64,000 nt of DNA. It comes from Antedon mediterranea (taxonomy: Eukaryota > Echinodermata > Crinoidea > Comatulida > Antedonidae). Position 1 is the first letter of the stretch; each line of letters starts with the position of its first letter. Below are positions 1-12,400 of the stretch, in pieces. A program made the position numbers and the translations under genes. Below the pieces are notes generated by a model that had not been told where the DNA came from, did not search any database, and worked only from the letters and a program-made list of their open reading frames with translations. Location of the stretch: contig NC_092672.1 in assembly GCF_964355755.1 (NCBI RefSeq), positions 13,078,501 to 13,142,500 of the forward strand, given 5' to 3'.

Positions 1-1639
1 GCCTACATAATTTAAATACAATCAAACCATAGATCGCATGATCTAAACTGGATTTGATTTTTAAATGCTGTGACAGTCTGCATTTACTATACATATAACC
101 TACTGTGTACATTCTAAGGTACTCTGGTATTTACTGGTTTTTAATGAACTGTTTTCATGCACTGGCCCTACATCAGTGCTTGTTTTTATTTTGTCTACTA
201 TCTGAGTGATGGTAGGTAAATGCACTGTACTCTTGACTGGCAGCACCTGGATGGTAATGACAGAGGTTTACTGCAATATAATTAACTTTCACTGTGGTAT
301 AGTTATAACCAATATAAAAAGCACATTTTCTGATTTACATGTTGTTATACTACAATATGATAAAAGAAAGTACAGGTAATGCCTAAAAATAAAAACATTT
401 GATAACTCAAAAAAAGAGATGGAAGATATTTAGATGAATTTGCTACTGTATGTAAATTGTTTAATTTATAATACTGTATGCTTTTTTTAGTGTCACTTTT
501 GTTAATATTGTAGAAAAAGATGCGTCAATCAACACATTTGCAATACTTTTGTCTTTTTTAGATACTAAAAAAATATCTTTGTTTTACTTTATCTGAAGTT
601 AATTTAATTGATTTAATTTTAACAGATACAAAAAGTTAGTTTTTAAACCCTTACCTATGACCTGCATTTTCCCTTGCTATTCTTCAGTGCATGATAGAGA
701 TTATTTTGTTTAATCTAAACAGGATGAACTTGATTGACGAAAATAGCACTTTGAATTGTTTTTCTTTGTCTGAAAGCATTATTCAGCATATTGAAACAAT
801 GGCACATTGTTGATTTATTGAAACTAGTTTCCCTTTTTAAGAATGTTTTGATCTTGATTATTTCCTTTTAAAGCAGAAAGTATTTACTAGCTAGCAGAAT
901 TTTCTTCCCAAGATTACTCAACTGTTTTGGCCGAGTTATAATCCACCACAGGAGCAGAAAGTAGTTGGTTTTAGATTTGCAAAGTAAAATGCTAATTTAA
1001 TGACTAGTTTAAAACCTACTGAGTAGTGGGTTATTCATTTTCCTTTATATAGGACAATTTCATTAATTTTGATACCCCATGTGTATGGATGTGTACACGA
1101 ATATACAACATTTATCTCAAACTCTCTCTTGTAGTAAAAATGTCAGAGCCTTTGCCAATCAGACACAAGTTTTGATTCAGATCTATTGCACTTACCAAAA
1201 TATGAACCTGCTTCATTAGCCCATGCCTTTTTTCCATGTTTATATGTGTATGCTTAGGCTATACATGTTATTTAGTGAATAAAGCATGAGCAATAACTGT
1301 GGACACAGGGTTGTAGTCTATCCGTCCATCATTTTTTAGACCTCTGAGTTTAATTAACAAACTTCAGTTAATCCTACCTTGCTATTTTTGTTTTGAGATC
1401 ACTAAGTTTGGTTTTTCTTTAAATAATGAAATGATATCCAATTTTCTGTAGGTCTGTTTAATTGTTTTAGCTTTTGTTCTATTCTATGCTATAAACTGAA
1501 GAATAATGTGACCATTGAATGATGTTAAAAAAAAAATAAATAAAATCAACCAACCAAATAAGTATAACTTGGAGTTCATTCAATTTTGATGTATTACCTA
1601 CTTTTAAGTGTTATGATTAAATTTGTCTAGTTAGTTGAT

Positions 1640-1900
1640 TTTTTGCGCCGGGCTGCTTTAGCCAGCTATGTCCCAAGAGGATATATTCATTAAGAAGCTG
1701 TTTCTTTGTGGTAGCTATAGTACCAAGGCCGACAGTTTTGAGACTTTGTAAACTCGACTATAATTTATAGGTCCCAGCTGCTGGAACCAAAAAACGGGAA
1801 AAGAGAGTCTGAGGGCTCACGGTTGAACTATTTTGGATTCTCGCCCTTTGTTTATCAACAGACTGTGGAAGAATTTTCTCCCTTGTACCACTGTTAAGTC
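1640..1900 (-). repeat. Dispersed repeat, copy 1 (partner at 17640-17820)
   Basis: Read on the minus strand, this stretch matches 17640-17820 on the plus strand: a CAGCTG core, 'ATCTATAAATTATAGT', 'GAGTTT', 'AAAACTGTCG', 'GGGACGTAGC' and a GCTTTAGC word in the same order. It is probably a short interspersed or MITE-type element; I see no clear tRNA-like head, so the class is open. Confidence 0.55.
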
Positions 1901-2103
1901 ACCTTGTCTCTAGAGGGGTATTATAGTCAATTGACTAGGTTTCATGCCTACAGGTTGAGGTCACACACACAGGCACAGCACACTACAGGTATTTAATCTC
2001 AGTCATGAACGAAAATATAAAAGAAAATTATCAGAATCAAATTCTTCAATGAACACATGATGTAATTTCGAAAGTTTGAAAAGAAAATTAATCGTGCAAA
2101 TAA

Positions 2104-2470
2104 TTTTTACGATTCGACATATTTTTATTTATTACATATTTCTATGGTAACAAAAACATTTTAATAAACATTTTGATTGATAATTGTGTATTTATATTAT
2201 ACAATTAACTGGTGACAAAATGGGCATGATGTGATTTATAATTAAATAGCTATGTTAGATTTTGTGTATTTTTGCGATTAAACAACATATTTTTATTTTG
2301 TTACACGTTTCCATGGTAACAATTTAACATTATCATTATTATTTTCCATAAATTTTTATAAATTGTGTATTTATAGTATAAAATTAACTAGTGAAAAATG
2401 GGCATAATGTGATTCATAATTAAAGAACTACTGTATCTGTGATTTGTATGTATTTTTGCGATCAAAGGAC
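2104..2470. repeat. Two-copy tandem duplication, about 180 bp unit
   Basis: Both copies share, in order: a TTTTTATT run, a 'TCTATGGTAAC/TCCATGGTAAC' word, 'ATTGTGTATTTATA', 'AAAATGGGCAT(G/A)ATGTGATT' and 'TGTATTTTTGCGAT'. The copies are moderately diverged. No coding potential. Confidence 0.7.
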
Positions 2471-3159
2471 ATCTTTTTAATAATTAATTATTTAATATAT
2501 CTGATGAAAGAACAATGAATAATTCTAAAATGTCGAGTGGAATTTTTTAAAGAAATATTTCTTGTTTAAATTTGCACCAATCCAGGTTCAATTTTTGAAC
2601 TGCACTGTACATTGTTTTGCTTTTAAATGGTTTTAGGATGACCCTGATACTTAAGAAACAAGTGGATTAAAATCTCAAGCTAGAGCTCCACACCCATTTA
2701 ATTAGTACTGTAAATTTGTGTCTAAAATCTGGAAAAATTACAATATAATTTAAAAAATATATATATATAATCTTATTGTATACTGATGTTATAGTAATTA
2801 CTCCTGAACAGTGTTGCAACAACTGGAATGTCAAGACACAACTTAATGTACAGTAATACTTATTACTTATTTCTTTAGGAATCACATGATGATGGCTGTA
2901 AACCGTACTTAGTATTTTGACATGACATTTGCAAAGTAGATTGAGCTGGATTGTTAAAATAAGTCAACTTTTCAAAAAATATTAATAAAGTAAAAAGTAT
3001 TATTGTTTACAATATTTGTTGTCATTGTTTAAAATAATTTTGAAATATAATTTTCACAGTCAAATAAATGCTGCATTTAAATATGTTACTGCAATCGAAT
3101 AAAGTGCCAAAAAAAATTTGCAGTCAAAAGTTCTGCATTTCAGTAATTCCCAAAGTTAA

Positions 3160-3340
3160 ATATGTCGCAGTCAAATAGATGCTACAGTCAAATAAGTGCC
3201 ATCTGTCAAATAGATGCTACAGTCAAATAAATGCCATCTGTCAAATAGATGCTACAGTCAAATAAGTGCCATCTGTCAAATACAGTAGATGCTACAGTCA
3301 AATAAGTGCCATCAGTCAAATAAATGCTTCAGAAAAAATA
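3160..3340. repeat. Minisatellite of alternating GTCAAATA-AGTGCCATCT / GTCAAATA-GATGCTACA units
   Basis: About five imperfect copies of a roughly 35 bp compound unit (two related half-units, each beginning GTCAAATA) run up to about 85 bp before the splice acceptor of the first visible NXN exon. Related GTCAAATA words begin as early as 3059. Intronic and non-coding. Confidence 0.8.
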
Positions 3341-3424
3341 TAATGCTGCAGTCAAATAAGTTGTGTTTAATATGTCATTCTGTTTTATTCAACCTTCCAA
3401 TGTTCTATTTTCTTTTAACTGTAG

Positions 3425-6400
3425 GAATTCCTGCATTTGTTGTTTTGGATGAGAATTGGAAAGTTGTAACCAGCAATGGCAGAGAACATGTCAAGAATGA
3501 CCCAGAGGGCAAGGTATAAACAAAATTTAATTTAAAAAAAGAAACAAAAATTACAGCTTACACTTACTACTAGTACTCTATAGAAATTTCATTTCATTCA
3601 TACAATATTTCCAGGAATTAATTCTAAAAAAAGAAACTATGGCATATGTTGATCTCAAAATTGAGAAATCTTTGCAGAACAGGAAGGAAATTGTAGAATT
3701 TGATAATTGTTTATAATCACAATAGAACAAACTTGCAATCCCTAGAAAAGGCATGTTGACATGTATGATGTGTTTAACTCTATAACAATCACCTTTTAAT
3801 AAAAGGTGATTGTTATAGAGTTAAACGTAGGTGTATCATAAAAGGTTTATGAACAAATGGATTAATTATTATTGCTTGCCTACTTTTATTAGAATACTAT
3901 GAATGGTACATTGAACTATAATAATTTGAACTATCACCAAGTACAATATAAGGCAATACAAAAATAACCTACGCTCGCGCTAAGGTCAAATTTTCGTTCG
4001 CCAAAATGGCAAAAGGTTTTGAAAAACATTAGCCAAATTGAAAATCCTTTAGCCAAATTTAAAAAACCATAAAAATTCGCAAAAATGTTTATTAAATAAA
4101 TAATGCATGTATTTGTTTGTTATTTTAATTCTTTTACATTTATATTATTATTATTTATCCCAATGAAGCTGATTTTCGTTACCGCGATTTTAACACGTTC
4201 GTGAAATTTCAAAAAGTGACGTGTCTTTGAAGTTAAAAATATACTATTTCTTATGTACCCATGAGAATAAAAATTATATGCCTGGAAAGATCTTGTTTAA
4301 GGGATTATTTTTATATATTTTTAATCTATGTTTATTAAATATTTTAATAGAAAACACAAGTTAAAAATGAGGTACAAAAGCCGGCGAGCCGAAATCCGCG
4401 CGCTAAAAATAACTTTGGAAAACACCTACCCATTTTCGCACCCGATCGCACGAGGTCCATAATAGGTGGTGGAGTAATTTTTGTTGCATGTTATCAGGCT
4501 TTAAATACTCTTTATTTTGATATGTAAATCGGTTATTATTATTATGTACATCCGCCTCATATGTCAATTTTAACGATAACAATTTTTTAGCCTTTCTCAT
4601 TATCAAAATCTGGCTAATTTAGTAATGAATTAAAGCTACGGTAATTTATATTTCTGTTTGATAAACCACATCGTTTTATTTGACTTTGCGTGGACCTGGT
4701 GCGAAGAAGCCAACAAGACCAACCACTGAAAAAAATAATCCCTACCATAAATATCAGTGTTTACCATTTTCCTTACGGGGGATTCAGTTCTCCGCTTATT
4801 ACTAAATTACCGTCGCCTAGGTATTAGCGCGTTAATTAATGATTGGATAACCCCCGCACAATGGACTGTTCCATTTTCTGAACTAGTATTCGCCGCACAC
4901 GAGGCATGTCGAAAAATGTCGCCTCTCATCATGGAATACTTGCTTCGAAACGTCAATTTTACCGATTTATTAAATTATTTAATAAGTGGAATATTTATCA
5001 ATCTATTATATAAAACAAGTACGTTAGGAAGAAATGTACCACAGAAATTTAAGAAGCTTTGAATTTGCTATGCAGCGGCCGTAACCCATTCTATGTAGGC
5101 GGCCGAAACGCGCTTTGGCCAGGGTTGCCGTTGTAGTATACGTTGTTTCTTAGCTATTCAATTTAAAGCGCAACTTTCGGTTAGAATAATCGAAAGGGAA
5201 ATAAAATTAAACATGTTAACATTATACTATTGAGGTAATTACTTTGTTAAATTTAAAATTCCCCTTTTTAAATAACAGAACAGCCTCGTTTACGGAAGTA
5301 TTCGTCCACATGTTTCTGTTTACATTTTCTTCTCGAAGTTCATTTTCTACGTCGAAGAATAGGGACTTCCCCTTTTATTCGCTCATCATCACGTCGACGA
5401 CGACCGGCCACGAACCAATCACATTAACTGCGTGTCATTAAAACGTCATCGAGGCACGCTCTGCGCATGTTTAAACAGAACTAAAAAAATGAACACGGCG
5501 ATCGTGACGTCGTCACATAAAATGCTGTTGTGGTAAAAAGTGTACCCGAGTCAGAAAGTACCGAAGTGTGGCGAATTCTCGCTCCCATTAAGAAGTCACG
5601 CCGACCAGGCTAGGCCTAGGCTTGGAAATGTATTTTCGCCAATTTGGCGAACGAGGCAATAATTATTTTCGCCAAATGGAGACTCCAGTCGCCATTGGCG
5701 AATTGGCGAGCGGTTAGCGCGAGCCTAGAATAACATTAACAGTGACTGAATTAGGAACTTAACTACTACAAGTTATAAGGAATTCGTAATGGTATAAGTC
5801 CTTTTCATTTCATTTATTGTGTCCATTATTTTTCTCCATAAAAATGCAATAAAAAAAATGTGGACAAAGAACAAGAAAACATCACACAAAACCAGGCAGA
5901 GACAGGATTCCTAAAAAGCGAACTTAATCACTATCTAGTAGGTCTCCTTTTGCACTAATTGTATAAACTAGATGGCACGCTCGCTTCGCTCGCGTACCAT
6001 CTAGGTCGTGCCCACAGATGGTTCTCGAATACACAGTATTTCCAGCGAGAAAAAAATGGAGATTTCAAATGTACATAGGCCTACTGCAGGACTATAATAC
6101 ATTGTCGTTTACAGAAACGAATAAATATACACAATGATTTATGTAGTCAACCAAAATTAGCACCCTGGGAATTACTTCCGAGAGAGAAACAAAATGAGTC
6201 AAATTTATTTATTTGCACTCATTTAAACAAACCCAATTTGTGTTTTGTATGTAACATTAAGGGTTGAGGGATGGGGGAAGAAGATAGGTACAAAGAGGAA
6301 ACATTTTAAAATATATTCTTATCCACTCAGTAACGAAATATTGTTTTTAATGTTTTATAGGCCTATAAATAATATACTACTAAATACAGTAAAACATTTA

Positions 6401-9400
6401 CGATTTAATACTTTGTTAAAACTCTCACTGTCATAGTCGATTGAAATAGTAAAGTACATGTAACGATACACCACTACGACGTTTATATATTTTTAAATTA
6501 TTAATTAATACAAACGTTGAGAAGCAACTGTCAGTAATAACGTTTATTTATTTGTATATTATATGTTTATAATCTAACAGTAGGGCCTACCCACACTCAC
6601 AGTAATAAAGTTTATTTGTATATTATTTGTTTATATTATATCTAACAGTACCAACACTCACAGTAAGAAATTTGCGATTCAAATTGCGATCAAAAGTGGT
6701 TAATACCTTAACAGTATTGTACAGCATTGCAAAACTATTTATGTTTATTCTCCAAGGGGGCCCATAAATCTAAATCTATACCTCTATGGTTAAACCAAAT
6801 AATTTGGAATGTTCCATTCATCACAAATCAATACATTTGTAAAAACGTATATTACATGTATCAAAATAGCATTTTTTAAAGAAAATCGGCCTGTCTTCAA
6901 CATTATGATACTGTACTCGAACTGTTCAACCGGTTTTCAGCTATTAAAAACAATTATCGTAGGAGGAGATAGGAAAATGCGAAGTGTCCTCGTATTATTG
7001 TGTGCGGGTATTTTTCAAATTGACATCCATTAGACAGTGTATATATATACCACGATCGGAAAACACCCCTATTTGGGGCAAATCGTTGAACCTAAATTCG
7101 TTTTAATCGTCAATAACTAATTTTCGAACTCAATTTAATTAGTAAACAGGGTTACATCAGGTGGTTAAAATCAGTACCGAAAGTACGAACAAACTTTACA
7201 TACCATCGAGTAAACATTCTAGAAATAACGCGCGATTGACCGATTTTTGCCCTTACGTAAATTTATATATAGAAAACATTAAGGGCCTGTTTCTGCTGAA
7301 AAAATAAAAATAATCGATTTTTTCTAAGTACCACAAACCAGAGAAATGATCGCATTGCAAATAAAAATGTTCTCCGACGTTAATCGGTTATCTGGTAATC
7401 GCTTTTAAAAAATCACGTCATCCATACCCACAGCGCAGTTCAAGTTATGGAAGGCCGATGAGAGTTGGTTTGTTTACATCCTGTCGCTGCCTAAAACTCT
7501 CACATGTAGGATTAAAAATTGAACTTGTAAAGCTATATTATTTGTAAAATAAACATCTAGTAGACTAGTCCTACTACCGTACCACATAGAGCAGAATAAT
7601 GATGTTATATTAATAAGGGCACGTCGGCGAGAAAAGTTTGTTTTGCCGCTCGGCTAAAAAAGGACATATAAAACATTGTTAGCCTGGACTGGTGGGATGT
7701 AACGATGTACTTGTAACGCAGAATCTTAGAGTCTCTCTGTATAATTCTCCCCCACAAAATAATCAAAATCAAATGTTTAACATTTGATTGTTATTCGGTC
7801 CACATCGCTGATCGTTGTCGATCTCGCAATAAACAGCATGCTTTGTGAATGAGGGTTGCCATACTCTAGAGGTCAAAGTGTGGTCAATAATCGCTATAAA
7901 TTTGTGTTGCAGTTCAAAACTGCTCCACAATAATCGGTTAAAACAAGAAATAATCGATTAAAACACGCAATGGATTTAGTGTTTTTAATCGGTTATTTTT
8001 AATCGGTTTAATCAATTAAAAAAATAAACGGTTAATAATCGATTATTTCTGCTCAGCAGAAACAGGCCCTTAGAATAAAATTTGTATAAACATTAAAAAT
8101 GCATATAAATACTCTATCAAAATAAATTGATTAAATTTGTCAATACATAGCAAAATCTTACTTACAATAAATTGTAAGCTTATTAAAAGTCTTAATACCT
8201 GTATTTAAATTGACTGAATTTTATTTCTTCCGGTATTTCCTCCCATGCACAGGGAAATGTTGAAAATTGAGTGTACTTCCTTGATAAAATAAGAAAATCT
8301 GTACCATTTATATTTTCTTGATCTTTCCTAAATTGTATAGCTTTTAATTAAGCTTATTTAAATATATTTTAATTTCATTAAATTGTTAATTAAAAACAGT
8401 TTTTTTTCTTACTGTACGAAATATTTGTAAGGGATTTTATTGGGTAATTTGAAAAGTAGGTGCTATTTAAAAAAAAAAACATGTTACAAAACAAAATTAA
8501 AAACATACTGTAGGGAAAGTATTGATAATTATTGGAATATTATATTATAATGATTATTATTAGTACGGTAATTGTTGCCTGCACCTGGCCTTTAAACAAG
8601 TAAGATAAGTGTGACCTTTTTTATTTCATGCCATATCATGATGATTTGTATGTTTTTTTGTATGCATTTTGTGTTAAAGCTAAAAGCGTCTGCTGCATGT
8701 ATATTTGAACAATCTTTACAAAATGTTTTACAATAACTCATGTCAACCATAACATTACTACAGCTCACAAATGCCAATGCAGAGCAGGGAAAATCACTTA
8801 AATCATTTTAATGTCAAATAACCTACTTTTGCTTTCAGTGGTATTTTATCAAATGCCAACTGCAACAGTATAATACATTTTTTCCAACTAATTTTAAGCA
8901 TTAAACAATTCCTGAATATATAACAAATACTAAAAACTGTCCTGAAGCATTATCAGTGTACTGTACTGTACATGGCCTAAATAAGATACAGATGTAATTT
9001 CTTCATTTTTTTAACAACTTAAAGATGTATTGTCTGTAGAAAGACAAATTAATTTTTACCAAAAACCCAATTTGAAATTGCAGCATTTTTTCAGGTAAAT
9101 AATTCATTTATCGATTTAATTTTTGGTCACGGTGAATAAATATTATTTGATATTTAAATTTCGTCCATAATGATGACTCAAAAAATATGTAAAATGTAAA
9201 AAAATAATTTTCTTCATGAAGACAATACAGTATTGTATCTTAAAAATAAATCCCTATTCCCTACGTTTTATACATATAATGTAAAAAATAAGTTGATTTA
9301 AATCTCAACATAACATGCATTGCGAGCGAATTGATATTTTGGGTTTTTTTTTATGTGATTCACTCACTTTCGATCAATCGTGAAGGCCAAAAAAATCGTA

Positions 9401-12400
9401 CATTTTCAGCGAAAATACCAGTACGGATTCTGTCAAAAAAAGAAAGAAAATTAATGCAGCAACTAGGCTAGGCCTATAGTAGGCCTATAGATAATCGAAT
9501 GATGTCCATATGTTACTGCTGTTTAACGTCAGAGGCCTACAAAGCCTAGCTAGGCTAGCCCTAAAGACCATCCATGGGAAAGAATGAATGAATGTCTTTC
9601 CCGTGGATGGTCTTTAGGGCTAGAATCAATGTGACCTAGTGCATTTACTATTGTTTTTATAAAACGTAAAAAAATGCTTTAAGAAATAGACTGGCTACAG
9701 ATACAACAATACACTACTACAGTACTACCCCATTAATGGATTTAAAAAATTAAAATCCAGAAGGCTAAACATAGTTTGGATTTTATAGGACAAGGAAGTT
9801 AAATTTAAAATAAATATACAGACTGTGATGGTACTGTATGTGATGGTGATTGAAAGAGAGAAAGACTTTGTCAGAATTATAATAATAATATAGCACCCTT
9901 TTTTTGACTGAACATGTTCAAAGGTGCTTTTACATATTAATTAAAATAGACCCTAGTTTTAAAAATGTCCTGTCTGTAAAAGAAAAATACATTTTAGCAG
10001 TGTTGAAGGATAACATATTATTGTCCCCTTCAAAAATAATTTGTTGTGTATTCATGTTGTTGAATATGACATTTTACGTAATTAGGTATTCATGTTTTAT
10101 TATCGGTCAGACAATGGTTTCTGGTTAAATTTTGTATTTTTAAAAATGAAATCATTATTTTTGTTTGTTTTGTTCGTATAATGAAAACTTAATGTTTCAT
10201 TTCAGGAGTTTCCATGGCTACCAAAACCAGTGAATGAACTAAATGAAGCAACTTCTCGTCCAATCAACGAAGAACCTTGCATTGTATATTTCACTAGTGA
10301 GTTCAGGATTTGATTTTTGTTTCTGGATTTCTAACATATTTTAGTTAATTTCAAACGGTGATATTTAAACAATTATAAACATACATGACAATAACAAACG
10401 ATTGAAATCATGCAGTGGTATTGGTACAATTTAATGAATTTACCAATTTGTTATAAAAAATACAACCAATCGTTTCTTTATATAAATAGCAATAGTAAAA
10501 ACCGTGGCTGTAAAATTTGAATTTTTTGTATTTTAAAGTAAAATGTTATGTTTTGGTATCATTGTTTATATTTTCTTTAAAGATTCTGAAACTGTTGATG
10601 AAGAACTTGCCTTAATGGAACCAGTGGCTGTCAGTTTTTGCGACAAGGCGAAGGAGTCTGGAGACAATGTGCCAATGTTCCTAGTGGGAGGATCAGTAAG
10701 TGTGAATACAATATTTTTTGAGACACAAATTTTTAAAATTACAATTTATTATTTAAAAAAAGTGTAGCATTTTTTAAAACTGTATTATAATATACACAAA
10801 AAAGTAAAATCACAAAGCATTTTTTATTAATCTAATTATGGTGACAAACCCTGTATACACAATCTCGGCATACACAATCTCAGAAATGTTTGTCCCTCTT
10901 TATCTGTATTTCTTATACTGTAATACTAATTAGGTAGTAGCAAGGTGAAACAAATTGTCTAAAATGCCACTTATTGCCTACGGTAGGATACAATGGAGAT
11001 TTTATTAATGAACACACACGACATCACATATTTAAGATATGTTTTAAAATTAATTGAATTCTTGATCTGTCTTGTTTCTCAATGTTTTTCTTATACCTAT
11101 TGACCAATTATTATTACTAATTTTATGTTTATTTGTTGACAATCTTATACTATAGATAATGCTGTAGATTGTTTGTTTGTTTTATTCGGTACTCAAGAAA
11201 CACAACAAAAATACCAGGATGACCCATAAAGCTGAAACAGCTTAATTCCAATGGGGTCCTTTAAAGAATATCACAGATACACCTATATGAGTTGTTGATT
11301 TTTGAAGTACTTTTTGTGCTGAACACATATTTGATATAATTTTTTGTTTTTAACAATCGGAAATTGCCGAAAATACATAATTTTAATATTTTTCTAAGCC
11401 CCGCCCCCGGCGATGTTCAGCGAAGCGCGTCCAAGCCCTGTGACGTCAAAGCAGTAACATAGCTTTCTTGGGATATCGCTTGCCTCCTCCTGCATCGTGC
11501 GCTATATACACACATTTACACAGTACTTTTTTATTCGCTATTCGCTATTTATCGTGTTGAAAGAGATGGATTATATACAGCCGTATCAAGCAAGTTAGAT
11601 AATAATGTGTACATTATAAATGCATACTAATACAATAAACAGAAACATCCATACAAAATACCATCATCAGCATGGTTAATGCGCAATACCAAAGTGAACC
11701 TTTAACGCACGTTTATATTCAATTAATTTGTGTATACTCTTAATATCGGAAGGTAGATCATTCCAGTCTTTAATAGCATTATAATAAAATGTTTTAGAGG
11801 CTTGGCCTTTAATATTTGGAATTACAAAGTTTACATTGGATTTCCTTGTACTATGAGTGTGCCGATCAGAAATCTTTGTAAAATGTTCATTAAGATAAGG
11901 AGCTTCAATATTGTGGTATATTTTGAAAGCGTGGATTAGTCTAATATACTTAACCCTATCGCTTATTTTCAGGTATTCAGTAACGGCAAGTTCGGCCTGA
12001 CCAACATGTGCCCTAGGGGCGAGATCGAGAATAAATCTCACAATTTTGTTTTGTGTTACTTGTAGTTTATTTTTCAGGACAGTACTGATACCACAATACC
12101 AGGACGAGACAGCATAATCGAAAATACTTTGGATTAACGCCATGCATAACAGCTTACGACTTTGCATGTCCAAACAGCTAGCCTGTCTGTACATGAACTT
12201 TAATCTGGAATTTGCTTTTTTAATTATATTGTTAACATATTCTTCATTAGACACACAATTATCTATTTGTAGACCAAGGTTATTTATGGAATTGCAACTA
12301 TGGATGGTCTGTCTATCTTTGATACAATTGTGTGGTGTAAATACAGATATTGCCACAAATTTCAACATACAGTAGTATTGTGATTACTGCAAATTGAGAC

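Larger units (their letters stand above)
1..3424. other. No gene seen: presumed NXN intron or upstream sequence
   Basis: AT-rich sequence with no exon I can support. It holds a diverged dispersed repeat at about 1640-1900 (see that entry), a two-copy tandem duplication at about 2104-2470, and the minisatellite just before exon 3425. Upstream NXN exons are expected to the left of the window, or are too short or diverged for me to recognise here. Confidence 0.6.

Noticed and set aside
4757-5062. 101-codon frame inside the 3969-5728 element as a transposase
   Set aside because: No DDE-type spacing, zinc finger or other recognisable feature; length is within chance for this composition.
6809-7033. 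Open frame shared by R1 copies (also at 57325-57525 in inverse)
   Set aside because: Present because the copies share DNA; the frame is not kept intact among them and shows no domain.
9904-10128. 74-codon frame before an NXN exon
   Set aside because: No similarity to NXN, no splice sites consistent with inclusion, lies in AT-rich intron.
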